Positions 8,823 to 16,988 of a stretch of DNA of 64,000 bases are shown in pieces. Made by a program: the position numbers and the translations under genes. Every line of letters starts with the position of its first letter. Position 1 is the stretch's first letter. The notes under the pieces are model-generated. The model had not been told where the DNA came from. It did no database searches and saw only the letters and a program-made list of their open reading frames with translations. Location: the NCBI RefSeq assembly GCF_900100605.1, contig NZ_FNCN01000018.1, forward strand, positions 1 through 64,000, in the 5' to 3' direction. The stretch is from Sinosporangium album (GTDB lineage: Bacteria; Actinomycetota; Actinomycetes; Streptosporangiales; Streptosporangiaceae).

Positions 8823-9500
8823 TCAGAGGTCGGTCTGGTCGTATCCGGTCAGGACCGTGACCGACTGGCCGTGATTGCGCTCGCGCAGCGCGGCGATCAC
8901 GTCCGCCGGCTCGCGCCCCTTCTTGATCTTCACGGTGTACATCAGCTCCAGCAGCGCGCCCGCCCGGATGGACTCCATGCTCACCAGCTCGAACTCGTCG
9001 GTGTGCCGTACCAGCACGTCCTGGATGGCGTGGGTGTAGTCCTCGTCCGAGGGCACCTGCACCTTGACCACCTGGCGGCGCACATTGAGCTGGAACCAGT
9101 TGAAGCGGTGCATGATCATGATGATCAGCGAGATGGCCACGGCCGCGACCACGGCCAGCACGTAGAACCGGGTGCCGACGGCCATGCCGATGCCCATCAC
9201 CAGGAAGACGAACCCGACGTCGCGGGTCTCCTTGATGGCGTTGCGGAAGCGGACCACCGACAGCGCCCCGACCAGGGCGAACGCGCGGGCGATGTTCGAG
9301 CCGACCACGAGCATGATCAGCGAGATGAGCATGCCCAGGATGACCAGGGTCTGCACATACGACTGGCTGTAGGAGACGTTGCGGTGTGTCGCCCGGTAGA
9401 CCCAGCCGATCATCGCGCTCAACACGAACGACAGCGCCATGGCGATGGCGATGTCCGCCACGCTGAACGTGCCGGACAGGTCCTGGAAGGAGAAGTCCAT
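8823..9500 (-). CDS. DUF4956 membrane protein
   Basis: The 225-residue protein has three to four membrane helices in its first half (AIAMALSFVLSAMIGWVY, VILGMLISLIMLVVGSNIA, FVFLVMGIGMAVGTRFYVLA) with the conserved SVVRFRNAIKETRDVGF loop. A soluble C-terminal domain with a ferredoxin-like pattern follows. This is the DUF4956 family, which is regularly found between a VTC-type polyphosphate polymerase-like gene and a CotH gene. The loop and the gene order suggest a shared envelope-associated role, possibly linked to polyphosphate or to phosphorylated surface proteins. The exact role is not established. GGAGG lies about 11 bases before the ATG. Confidence 0.85.
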   Translation of the reverse strand: MDFSFQDLSGTFSVADIAIAMALSFVLSAMIGWVYRATHRNVSYSQSYVQTLVILGMLISLIMLVVGSNIARAFALVGALSVVRFRNAIKETRDVGFVFLVMGIGMAVGTRFYVLAVVAAVAISLIIMIMHRFNWFQLNVRRQVVKVQVPSDEDYTHAIQDVLVRHTDEFELVSMESIRAGALLELMYTVKIKKGREPADVIAALRERNHGQSVTVLTGYDQTDL

Positions 9501-9505
9501 GGGGG

Positions 9506-10417
9506 TCAGGCCTCCGTGCGGGCCGACGACCGGTCACGGCCGAGGGCGTGGTCATCGGAAAGGTCGGAAAGGTCGGAAATGTGGAAGATCGAGCGGGGCG
9601 CCAGTCCGTAGGCCTCCACGCTCTGGCAGTACTTGGACACCCGCACCACCTGCAGGTTCCTGGCCGCGGCCAGGTCGGTGAACCAGTACGGCACACGCTC
9701 GTTGGCCTTCACCTCCATGATCGCCTTGCGGGCCGGGACGATCAGCCGGTTCTCGGCGTCGGCGCTCAGGTGGAAATCGCGGTCGCGCCCCCGGACGCGC
9801 CGGTCGAAGGTGACGCGCAGGCCGGCATCGGCGTCGCGCCCCACATAGGCGTGGCGGGTGTAGCCGGTCATCGCCGTACTGTGAAGTTCCAGCCGCGACA
9901 CCAGGTCGAGGACCTCCTCCAGGAAGCCCCGCTGGCCCGGCTCGTATTCGACCATCTGGCGCCCGTCGCACAGGCGCAGCGCGTCGGCGTAGGGCAGCCG
10001 CACCCGGCGCTTCTGGGTGACCCGGTTGACGCGCTGCTTGATCTCGACGAAGACCGGAGTCTCACCGGTGGCGGCGAACCGGTCACCGTAGTGGCGGATG
10101 CGGAGCTTGCGGCGGAACTTCAGACCCTCGATCTTCTCCCAGTAGAAGCGCAGCCGGCGGGTGTCGTAGTAGACGCTCCAGATCTTGTAGCCCTCGTCCG
10201 GGCAGTACCGGTCGCGCTCCATCCGCCGTTCCATCTCCTCGCGCAGCTCGTCGACCTGCCCGACGTCGATCAGGTATTTGATCTCGTAGCGGTTGAAGGC
10301 GTGCAGCTTGCTCGGAGCGCGCAGCCGGTGACCGGCATCACCGTCCAGCGGCGGCGACGCCGCCGAGGTCTCGGCGCTCCGCGATTCGACGGGCCGCCTG
10401 CGGAGTCTTCTCAGCAT
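9506..10417 (-). CDS. VTC-domain (polyphosphate polymerase-like) protein
   Basis: The 303-residue product starts at the ATG at 10417, preceded by GGAGGG. It has the VTC domain pattern: RYEIKYLIDVGQVDELREE, IWSVYYDTRRLRFYWEKIEG, FRRKLRIRHYG, PVFVEIKQRVNRVTQKRR, VTFDRRVRGRD and AIMEVKANERVPYW. These strands supply the basic and acidic residues that line the triphosphate tunnel, so nucleotide or polyphosphate chemistry is likely. In yeast the homologous Vtc4 makes polyphosphate from ATP. It is first in a minus-strand operon with DUF4956 and CotH, 5 bases from the next gene. There is no membrane segment, so it would sit on the cytoplasmic side beside DUF4956. Confidence 0.85.
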   Translation of the reverse strand: MLRRLRRRPVESRSAETSAASPPLDGDAGHRLRAPSKLHAFNRYEIKYLIDVGQVDELREEMERRMERDRYCPDEGYKIWSVYYDTRRLRFYWEKIEGLKFRRKLRIRHYGDRFAATGETPVFVEIKQRVNRVTQKRRVRLPYADALRLCDGRQMVEYEPGQRGFLEEVLDLVSRLELHSTAMTGYTRHAYVGRDADAGLRVTFDRRVRGRDRDFHLSADAENRLIVPARKAIMEVKANERVPYWFTDLAAARNLQVVRVSKYCQSVEAYGLAPRSIFHISDLSDLSDDHALGRDRSSARTEA

Positions 10418-10946
10418 GTCCCTCCTTCCGTGGCCTTTCGTGACTGCGCACATCTGACAGCAGGAACCTGGGAGTTGTGTGTGAGCTTCTCCCGACTCAG
10501 GGGGACCACCGAGATACGGCGGAAACCAGCCATAGCGATCTTGGTCCGATGAGAGTCGCCTATCTGGGCGGCCGAATCTGCACTGTGCAACACAGTGACT
10601 TGTTCGCGGCGATGCCCGGTGCCTGGTACACCCGGATGGTGAACGATGCCCGATCTCGCCGGCGATGCGTGGGCGGAAGGACGCCCGGCCGCTCAGCAGG
10701 CCCAGTATGAGGGCCGGTGGCGGGTATGAGGCTCGGATTCGGGCGCTTGGTATGCCAGTTGACCACCGCGACCGGCCCTCGCCGACACCCTAGCCACGCC
10801 GACGGCAGATCCAGCGCCTCCCACGCGGGGTTCTCCGGCCCGACATACCAGCTCCGCCGACGTCGACCCCTTCGGGGCCGGCGTCGAACACAATGTGACC
10901 GACGTCGCCGGAAGCACAGCAGGCGCTGAACAGGGAGAGGGACCTG
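10418..10946. other. 529-base divergent intergenic region
   Basis: This separates the VTC operon (minus) from the FxLD-type methyltransferase (plus). No gene could be supported. One minus-strand frame (about 10710-10860) reads plausibly (WYVGPENPAWEALDLPSAW) but has no start, no continuation and no family I recognise. The plus side should hold the promoter of the methyltransferase. A RiPP precursor was looked for and not found here. Confidence 0.4.
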
Positions 10947-12185
10947 ATGTTGAACACCACCACCGCCCAGGAGTTGCGGGAGGCGATGGTCGACCGGATC
11001 GCCGCGAACCGGCAGGCCCTCGGCCTGAGGCTGCCGGAAGAGGTGGCGCATGCGCTGCGGACCGTACCCCGGCATCTGTTCACCGGTGACGTCCCGCTGG
11101 AGGAAACCTACGGAGACGGCGCGATCGTCACCGTGCGCGGCGAGGACGGACTGAACCTCAGCTCGGTGTCGGCGGCGTGGCTGCAGGCCGCGATGCTCTG
11201 CCAGGCCGCCCTGAGGCCCGGCGAGCACATCCTGGAAATCGGCAGCGGCGGCTACAACGCGGCCCTCATCGCTGAGCTGGTCGGGCCGCGCGGCTCGGTG
11301 ACCACCGTCGACATCGACCCTGCCGTCACCCAGCGCGCCCGCACCTGCCTGGACAAGGCCGGATACACCGATGTCGAGGTCGTCTGCGCCGACGCCGAAT
11401 TCGAGCTCGAACCGGGCCGCACCTTCGACGCCATCATCGTGACGGTCGGCGTACCCGACATATCACCGGCGTGGTGGTCCCAGCTCGCCGCCGGTGGACG
11501 CCTGATCGTCCCGCTCCGCACCCTGGGCCTGACCCGCTCCTGGCTGCTTGGGCGCGATGGCGGAACGCTGGTCTCCGGCGACCACTTCCCCTGCGGGTTC
11601 GTGCCCCTGCGGGGCGCGGGCGCCCGGCAGGGCCTGAGCATCCCGCTACGTGATGACCCGTCGGTGAGCCTGTGGCTGGGCGAGGACGCCTCCGCCGGCC
11701 AAGCCGACAAGGTGCGGGATCTGACGGGAGTCCTGGATCTGCCACGCGCCAGCGCGCGGTCGGGTGTCACCTTCAGCTCGGGAGAGTCCGCCTCCGGCCA
11801 GGACATGTGGCTGGCCACGACCGTGCCCGGGTTCTGCCAGGTCATCGCCGACCAAGAGGCGATCGACACCGACATCGTGCGCCTGACCTGGAGGTGGGGA
11901 AGCCCCGCCCGCGTCGACGCGGCGACACTGGCCTACAGGGGCACGCCGCGGCTCGCAGCCGACGGCCGGCACGAGTTCGTGACCTACGCCCACGGACCCG
12001 ACGCCGAGGCCGCCGCCGCATTCCTCGCCGAACAGATCGGCGCCTGGGACCGCGCGGGCCGACCCAAGCCCCGCCTGCGCGTCTACCCGGCCGCGACCCC
12101 CGACGGCGAGCTGGCGGAGGGGTTCCGGCTGGACAAATGGCGCAGCCGCCTCGTCATCGACTTCCCGGCGGACATCGCCGGGTAA
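10947..12185 (+). CDS. PIMT-like methyltransferase, FxLD-system type
   Basis: The 412-residue protein begins at an ATG behind GGGAGAGGG. The N-terminal half is a protein-isoaspartate-type methyltransferase: PRHLFTGDVPLEETYGDGAI, SAM-binding HILEIGSGGYNAALIAELVG at residues 94-113, VTTVDIDPAVTQRARTCL, and the hallmark RTFDAIIVTVGVPDISPAWW. The C-terminal 200 residues (ending KWRSRLVIDFPADIAG) form the extra domain of RiPP-associated versions, where it binds the precursor. Family members occur with FxLD lanthipeptides and methylate an Asp of the peptide. No dehydratase, cyclase or full precursor is present; the next gene is broken after 14 codons. It may be an orphan of a lost cluster. Confidence 0.75.
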   Translation: MLNTTTAQELREAMVDRIAANRQALGLRLPEEVAHALRTVPRHLFTGDVPLEETYGDGAIVTVRGEDGLNLSSVSAAWLQAAMLCQAALRPGEHILEIGSGGYNAALIAELVGPRGSVTTVDIDPAVTQRARTCLDKAGYTDVEVVCADAEFELEPGRTFDAIIVTVGVPDISPAWWSQLAAGGRLIVPLRTLGLTRSWLLGRDGGTLVSGDHFPCGFVPLRGAGARQGLSIPLRDDPSVSLWLGEDASAGQADKVRDLTGVLDLPRASARSGVTFSSGESASGQDMWLATTVPGFCQVIADQEAIDTDIVRLTWRWGSPARVDAATLAYRGTPRLAADGRHEFVTYAHGPDAEAAAAFLAEQIGAWDRAGRPKPRLRVYPAATPDGELAEGFRLDKWRSRLVIDFPADIAG

Positions 12186-12218
12186 GCACCCCACCCCCGA
12201 CAACCGAAAGGACCGTCG

Positions 12219-12263
12219 ATGAACGACATCGAAGACCCCGAAGGTTCCGCCGCATCTCGGTGA
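12219..12263 (+). pseudogene. Truncated ORF start following the FxLD-type methyltransferase
   Basis: GAAAGGACC stands 4 bases before an ATG that opens MNDIEDPEGSAASR and then stops. The good ribosome site and the 33-base distance from the methyltransferase mark the start of a former operon partner, perhaps the peptide precursor, whose remainder was lost when the convergent histidine kinase gene (ending at 12294) came to lie here. The product identity is inference only. Confidence 0.4.
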
Positions 12264-12293
12264 ACCCCGAATCGGAGGTGAACAGCCCGCGGC

Positions 12294-13754
12294 TCAGTCG
12301 CCCGGGGACCGCTCGCAGGGCAGCAGGACCTGAAAGGTGGTCCCCCGGCCGGGAGCGCTCGCCACCTCGATCCGGCCCCGGTGCGCCTCGACCAGGGCGG
12401 CGGCGATGGCCAGCCCCAGGCCCGTGCCGCCGTGGGCGCGCGAGCGGCTGGGATCGGCCCGGTAGAAGCGGTCGAAGATGTACGGCAGATGCCCGGCGTC
12501 GATTCCCTCGCCCTCGTCGCGGACCTCCACCACGGCCGCCACCGCCCCGCCCGCCACCTGCCCGCCCGGCGACTGCCCGTCCGGCACGGCCTCGCCCGTG
12601 GCGGGCCGATGCGCGACACGCACATGAACCGGTGTCCCGCGATCGGTGTGCGTGATGGCGTTGCCGACCAGGTTGGCCATCACCTGGTGCAGCCGGTGCT
12701 CGTCGCCGAGCACGAGCACCGCCTCGGCCGGAACCTCCAGCGTGATCGGCCGCCCGGAGTCGCGGGCACGCGCGGCGTGCACCACGTCGCCCGCCAGCAC
12801 ACGCAGGTCGACCGTGCTGCGCTCCAGCATCGGCTCCTCGTCCAGCCGGGCCAGCAGCAGCATGTCCTCCACGAGCACGCCCATGCGTCCGGCCTCGTTC
12901 TCGATCCGGCGAAGCAGCCGCTCGGCCAGCGGATCCCGGGCCTCCTGCCCGTGGTGGTACAGCTCGGCGAAGCCCCGGATCGAGGTCAGCGGGGTGCGCA
13001 GCTCGTGGGAGGCGTCGGCCACGAAGTGCCGTAGCCGCCGTTCCGACTGCTCCCGGGCGCGCAAGGCCGCGGCCAGGCGCTCCAGCATCATGTTCAGCGC
13101 CTGCCCGAGCCGCCCGGTCTCGGTGCGCGGGTCGGCGTCGGCGACCCGGCGGTCGATGTCGCCGGCCGCGATGGCCTCGGCCGTACGCTCCATCCTGGTG
13201 AGCGGGCGGAGCCCCAGCCGCACGACCGCCCAGGCCAGCGCGCCGAGCAGCGTCAGCACCACCGCGCCGACCGCCACCTCGATGACCAGCAGCTGCCGCA
13301 CGGTCGCCTGGTTGGACTCCAGCGACATCGACACCGCCACCCGTTCACCGCTGGGCAGGCTCTCCAGCAGCACCCGCCATTCCCGCTCGCCCGTACGGCC
13401 GGCCACCGTGAACGGCCGGCGCGACACCGTGGAGACGGCCTCGGCGGTGAGGTCCGGCCCATCGGGGGAGCCGGTGGGCAGCCGGCGCGCCAAGGACCCG
13501 GTGGGGGAGTAGAAGGCCACCTGGAACTGGCTCGGCAGCTCCAGGTTCCCCGGTGGCCTGGCCGGCGCGGCGGGCGGCGGACGCAGGCCGATGGTCCTGG
13601 CGAAGTCGCGAAGCTGGGTGTCCACCCGTTTCAGCAGCGACCGCTCCAGCACCAGCACGCCGGACACGGCGAAGACCGCCAGCCCCAGCGCGGACAGGCC
13701 CAGCAGAGCCGCCAGCAGCCGCAGCCGCAGCGGCCGGGGGCGGCCGGTCCGCAT
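12294..13754 (-). CDS. OmpR-class sensor histidine kinase
   Basis: The 486-residue protein starts at the ATG at 13754, overlapping the regulator's stop. It has a first membrane helix (residues 13-33), an external sensor region of about 120 residues and a second helix (residues 155-180). A HAMP domain follows, then the HisKA motif ADASHELRTPLTSIRGFAEL with the phosphorylated His near residue 250. The HATPase motifs are VMANLVGNAITHTDRGT, VVEVRDEGEGID and GTGLGLAIAAALVEAHRG. All catalytic residues look intact. A Gly/Pro-rich insert (GQSPGGQVAGG) interrupts the ATPase domain, which is common in actinobacterial members. The signal is unknown. It is the second gene of a regulator-kinase operon. 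Confidence 0.93.
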   Translation of the reverse strand: MRTGRPRPLRLRLLAALLGLSALGLAVFAVSGVLVLERSLLKRVDTQLRDFARTIGLRPPPAAPARPPGNLELPSQFQVAFYSPTGSLARRLPTGSPDGPDLTAEAVSTVSRRPFTVAGRTGEREWRVLLESLPSGERVAVSMSLESNQATVRQLLVIEVAVGAVVLTLLGALAWAVVRLGLRPLTRMERTAEAIAAGDIDRRVADADPRTETGRLGQALNMMLERLAAALRAREQSERRLRHFVADASHELRTPLTSIRGFAELYHHGQEARDPLAERLLRRIENEAGRMGVLVEDMLLLARLDEEPMLERSTVDLRVLAGDVVHAARARDSGRPITLEVPAEAVLVLGDEHRLHQVMANLVGNAITHTDRGTPVHVRVAHRPATGEAVPDGQSPGGQVAGGAVAAVVEVRDEGEGIDAGHLPYIFDRFYRADPSRSRAHGGTGLGLAIAAALVEAHRGRIEVASAPGRGTTFQVLLPCERSPGD

Positions 13755-14458
13755 CACGACGGCAGGGACAGGCGGTAGCCGACACCGCGCACGGTGTGGA
13801 TCAGCGGCCGGCCCTCGGTGTCGATCTTGCGCCGGAGGTAGCTGATGTAGGACTCGACGATCCGGCTGTCGCTCCCGAAGCCGTGGTCCCACACCCGCTC
13901 CAGGATCTGCGTCTTGCTGACCACGCACTCGGCGTTGATCATCAGATAGCGCAGCAGGGCGAACTCCGTCGGGGACAGGTGGATCGGCCGCCCCGCCCGC
14001 CGTACGGCGTGGGCCTGCTCGTCCAGTTCCAGGTCCGCGTACCGCACCACCCCGTCATCGCCGGCCTGCTCCTCCGGCGGCCGGGTGCGCCGCAGGATCG
14101 CCCGCAGCCGCAGCACCACCTCCTCCAGGCTGAAGGGCTTGGTGACGTAGTCATCGCCCCCGGCCGTGAGGCCGGCGATCCGGTCGCCCACCGCGTCCTT
14201 GGCGGTCAGGAACAGCACCGGCGGGTTGCCGGGTGCGTCGCGCAGCCTGCGCACCACCGAGAATCCGTCGATGTCGGGCAGCATCACGTCCAGCACGACG
14301 ATGTCGGGCCGCGCCCGCTCGATCTCCTTCAGCGCCGTGCGTCCGCACGAGGTGGTCCGCACGCTGAAGCCGCTCAGGCTCAGCGCCTCCGACAGCAGGT
14401 CGCGGATGCTCGGCTCGTCGTCGACGACCAGCACGGTCGAGGGGAGGGATTCGTCCAT
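13754..14458 (-). CDS. OmpR-family response regulator
   Basis: The 234-residue protein starts at the ATG at 14458. It has the receiver motifs LVVDDEPSIRDLLSEALS, phosphoacceptor Asp57 in DIVVLDVMLPDIDGFS, and the Thr/Lys pair in VLFLTAKDA and DDYVTKPFSLEE. The C-terminal winged helix shows LSPTEFALLRYLMINAECVV, ILERVWDHGFGSDSRIVESY and IHTVRGVGYRL. It is co-transcribed with its kinase (overlapping TGATG at 13754). It binds DNA as a dimer when phosphorylated; its targets are not visible here. An alternative upstream start would add 24 residues with no family support. Confidence 0.93.
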   Translation of the reverse strand: MDESLPSTVLVVDDEPSIRDLLSEALSLSGFSVRTTSCGRTALKEIERARPDIVVLDVMLPDIDGFSVVRRLRDAPGNPPVLFLTAKDAVGDRIAGLTAGGDDYVTKPFSLEEVVLRLRAILRRTRPPEEQAGDDGVVRYADLELDEQAHAVRRAGRPIHLSPTEFALLRYLMINAECVVSKTQILERVWDHGFGSDSRIVESYISYLRRKIDTEGRPLIHTVRGVGYRLSLPS

Positions 14459-14561
14459 GTCAGGGTTATAGGGGGCCCGGCATAAGCCCAGCCTCAGAGA
14501 ACGCCGCACGGACGGCGCCTCCCCGGTCAAGGCCGGCCGGTCGGAGATCCGGATTCAGGGT

Positions 14562-14715
14562 TCAGGGTTCGATGAGGCCGGCGCGGATGGCGTAGCGGGT
14601 GAGTTCGAGGCGGTCGCGCATGCCGAGCTTCTGGAGGATGTCGGCCCGGTGGCGGTCGACGGTCTTGACGCTGATGACGAGGGTCTCGGCGATCTCCTTG
14701 GCGGAGTTGCCCTCG
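14562..14715 (-). pseudogene. Truncated copy of a LuxR-type response regulator tail
   Basis: These bases encode only the last 51 residues of a NarL-type regulator, including IAETLVISVKTVDRHRADIL and LELTRYAIRAGLIEP with the stop codon. The match to 16332-16485 is 157 of 158 bases over 14558-14715. The receiver domain and the front of the HTH are missing; just upstream (14716 onwards) the sequence switches to a different gene scrap. It cannot encode a regulator and is best explained by a recent partial duplication of the gene at 16332-16988. Confidence 0.85.
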
Positions 14716-14742
14716 TCGCCCTGCTTTCCGAGCGCCCCTGAC

Positions 14743-14788
14743 CCGTTCCGGTCGCGTGGCCGCGGCCGTGGCTCCGCGACCGGAACGG
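14743..14788 (-). terminator. Hairpin terminator, diverged copy of the one at 3003
   Basis: A 14-bp stem (arm CCGTTCCGGTCGCG) encloses an 18-base loop that itself contains the palindrome GGCCGCGGCC. It lies just past the stop of the secreted-protein gene fragment and may now serve as terminator for the PQQ-repeat protein gene. Confidence 0.65.
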
Positions 14789-14794
14789 TGCCGG

Positions 14795-14850
14795 TCAGGC
14801 GGAGTAGGTGCAGATCAAGGCGCCGCCCACGCCCTGGCCCACCCTCGTGC
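14795..14850 (-). pseudogene. C-terminal scrap of a secreted-protein paralogue
   Basis: On the minus strand, 18 codons read GTRVGQGVGGALICTYSA and stop, matching VVSVGQGVSGALICTYSA at the end of the gene at 3047-3382. The rest of the gene is absent because the PQQ-repeat gene ends at 14852. Together with the hairpin behind it, this is the tail of a paralogue left after a rearrangement. Confidence 0.7.
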
Positions 14851-14851
14851 C

Positions 14852-16159
14852 TTATCGCAGCGCGAAGATACCTGCACGGGTGCGCACATAGACCGTTCCG
14901 TCTGCGGGCAGGACGGCAAGGCTCTCCTCCTCGTAGTCCTCCCCGTAGTGCTCCGCGCCGAGCTCGTATTGACTGCCGACGATCTTCTCGTCGATGTCCA
15001 GCGACCAGGCGAGCTCGCCGGTAGCCGCATGATAGGTGGCTACCGTGCCGTTTCGCATCGCGACGTAGAGCAGCCCACCGGAAAGCACAGGCGACCCCAC
15101 AGGAGATCCGGGCAAACGAGCAGTCCATGCCGGCCGGGCAGTCGCGATGTCCACGGCATACAACATGACGTCACCAGCCGGCTGTTCCTGAACTTCGGGA
15201 TCACCGCCCTGCAGTGCGGTGAAGAAGACAGAACCGTCGGCAACGGCGACCGCCCCGTACACCTCCGACCACAGGCCAGGGTCGAGCTGGAACAACCACC
15301 GGCGTTGACCCGTCGCCGGGTCAAGGCCGACCACTTCGGCGCTGATGTATGGCGCTGGGTGGAAGCCGTCGTCATGGTGTTCTCGACGGACCGGCATCCA
15401 GACCAGGCCTTCGGCCACCACAGGGTGCGCTTGGCCGAACAACACCCAATCGCTCGGGCCCTCATCGTCGAAGTCGTCTTCCTCTGGAGAAAGAACTTCG
15501 GTCTCTACCGGGCACCGTCCGCCCTGGTCGTCACCAACCTGGAAGACTTCGGTTCCAGAGGACACATCGAAGGCCACCACACCGCTGTGCGTGTGATGCC
15601 CTTCAAAGCCCAACGCCGCGAACGCCACTCCGGATTCTGAAATGGCCGGGCCCGCCTCGAGTAGACCAGTCCGGGTTTCGTTGTGCCAGCGCAGCGTGAG
15701 CCCCGGCAGATCCAGCGCCCGGACGCCATCACTCACGTCGGTGAGCAGCAGGATGTCGCCGACAATCGTGCAGCACCCGGCACCACCCTCAAGGCGATGG
15801 AGCAACTCTCCGGTCGACCGATCGTGCACGAAGACGCAGCCCTCATACTCTTGATCCGGGAGGAACAGCAGATCACCCCAGACTGCGAGCGCCGTAGTGA
15901 TCAATGGGTCGAGTTGATCCCACTCCGCATCGACACCGTCGGACCGCCACTGCGAGGTGCCGTCCGCCGCGTCGAAAGCGTGCACGACACCTCGGACATC
16001 GACGGCGTAGAGCATGTCATCAACGAGCACCGGCGTGGACAGGACCGCAGCCCCGGTGTCGGCGCGCCACGCCACAGAAGGCCGTCTGGTCACCCCGCCG
16101 GTTCGGTAGACACCGCTGCGTCCTGGATCTCCGAATCCAGACACCACGTCTGAGACCAT
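14852..16159 (-). CDS. PQQ-binding-like beta-propeller repeat protein
   Basis: The 435-residue protein consists of repeated blades of the PQQ/WD type. Examples are VLVDDMLYAVDVRGVVHAFD with AADGTSQWR, VVGLDPATGQRRWLFQLDPG, DIATARPAWTARLPGSPVGS and YVAMRNGTVATYHAATGELA, each ending in the A-x-D/T-G-x-x-x-W pattern. There is no signal peptide or membrane helix at the chosen start, so it would be cytoplasmic unless a different start is used. Such propellers are usually protein-interaction or sensing modules rather than quinoproteins, and no PQQ ligands are evident. It is enclosed by two copies of a response-regulator tail (14558-14715 and 16328-16485), which suggests insertion by recombination. 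Its GC content is slightly lower than that of its neighbours. Confidence 0.8.
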   Translation of the reverse strand: MVSDVVSGFGDPGRSGVYRTGGVTRRPSVAWRADTGAAVLSTPVLVDDMLYAVDVRGVVHAFDAADGTSQWRSDGVDAEWDQLDPLITTALAVWGDLLFLPDQEYEGCVFVHDRSTGELLHRLEGGAGCCTIVGDILLLTDVSDGVRALDLPGLTLRWHNETRTGLLEAGPAISESGVAFAALGFEGHHTHSGVVAFDVSSGTEVFQVGDDQGGRCPVETEVLSPEEDDFDDEGPSDWVLFGQAHPVVAEGLVWMPVRREHHDDGFHPAPYISAEVVGLDPATGQRRWLFQLDPGLWSEVYGAVAVADGSVFFTALQGGDPEVQEQPAGDVMLYAVDIATARPAWTARLPGSPVGSPVLSGGLLYVAMRNGTVATYHAATGELAWSLDIDEKIVGSQYELGAEHYGEDYEEESLAVLPADGTVYVRTRAGIFALR

Positions 16160-16327
16160 CGCCTCTTCTCACCTCTCCGTTCGCGGAGCCGACTGCATCT
16201 CACCCGGCTTCTCTCGTTCACCAGACAAACGATCTCCCGATTCTTGCAGAACCCGATGCTCACCAGGGTCGGGCCGCATGACAGGCCCTCCTCACCTCAT
16301 CAATGTCGAACTTTCTGCGCCGCATCC

Positions 16328-16485
16328 GGGTTCAGGGTTCGATGAGGCCGGCGCGGATGGCGTAGCGGGTGAGTTCGAGGCGGTCGCGCATGCCGAGCTT
16401 CTGGAGGATGTTGGCCCGGTGGCGGTCGACGGTCTTGACGCTGATGACGAGGGTCTCGGCGATCTCCTTGGCGGAGTTGCCCTCG
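16328..16485 (-). repeat. Parent copy of the 158-bp duplicated regulator tail
   Basis: This stretch, the 3' end of the response regulator gene, is repeated in the same orientation at 14558-14715 with a single difference (position 16412 versus 14642). The repeats are 1770 bases apart and bracket the PQQ-repeat gene. Confidence 0.9.
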
Positions 16486-16988
16486 GCGATGAGTTTGACG
16501 ATCTCCTCTTCGCGGGGGGTGAGGATGCTGTCGGGGACGCGTTCGCCGCGGGCCTCGCGCTGGAGGTAGTCGCGGATGAGGGCGGTGACCGCGCCGGGGT
16601 AGAGGAACGGCTCGCCGCGCATGGCGGCCCGGCACGCCTCCAGCAGGTCCTGGTCGGCGACCGATTTCAGGACGTATCCCGAGGCGCCCGCCTTGAGGGA
16701 CTCGAAGAAGTACTGCTCGTTGTCGTACATCGACAGGATGAGGATGCGCACCTCCGGCGCGCGCCGGGAGATCTCCCTGGCCGCCTGGATGCCGGTCATC
16801 CGGGGCATCGCCACGTCGAGCACGGCCAGGTCGATCCCGCCCGACGCCACCGCCTCGACCGCCTCGGCGCCGTCGGACGCCTCGGCCACCACGACGAGGT
16901 CGGGCTCAGCGTCGAGGATGAGCCGCAGGCCCCGGCGCACCAAGGCGTGGTCGTCGGCCAGCAGGATCCGGGTCTTAGAGGTGTTCAT
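16332..16988 (-). CDS. NarL/LuxR-family response regulator
   Basis: The 218-residue protein has the receiver motifs RILLADDHALVRRGLRLIL, Asp58 in IDLAVLDVAMPRMTGIQAA and the Lys in ASGYVLKSVADQ. The C-terminal HTH reads LTPREEEIVKLIAEGNSAKE and ISVKTVDRHRANILQKLGMR. It overlaps the histidine kinase gene by 14 bases, so kinase and regulator form one operon read on the minus strand. It resembles the regulators that, with GAF-less DesK-like kinases, control respiration or stress genes, but no target is visible. The adjacent CBS-domain and transporter genes transcribed away from it are candidates by position. Confidence 0.93.
   Translation of the reverse strand: MNTSKTRILLADDHALVRRGLRLILDAEPDLVVVAEASDGAEAVEAVASGGIDLAVLDVAMPRMTGIQAAREISRRAPEVRILILSMYDNEQYFFESLKAGASGYVLKSVADQDLLEACRAAMRGEPFLYPGAVTALIRDYLQREARGERVPDSILTPREEEIVKLIAEGNSAKEIAETLVISVKTVDRHRANILQKLGMRDRLELTRYAIRAGLIEP

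Noticed and set aside
10710-10860. Minus-strand frame with a plausible WYVGPENPAWEALDL stretch
   Set aside because: No start, no continuation and no known family; too short to call.
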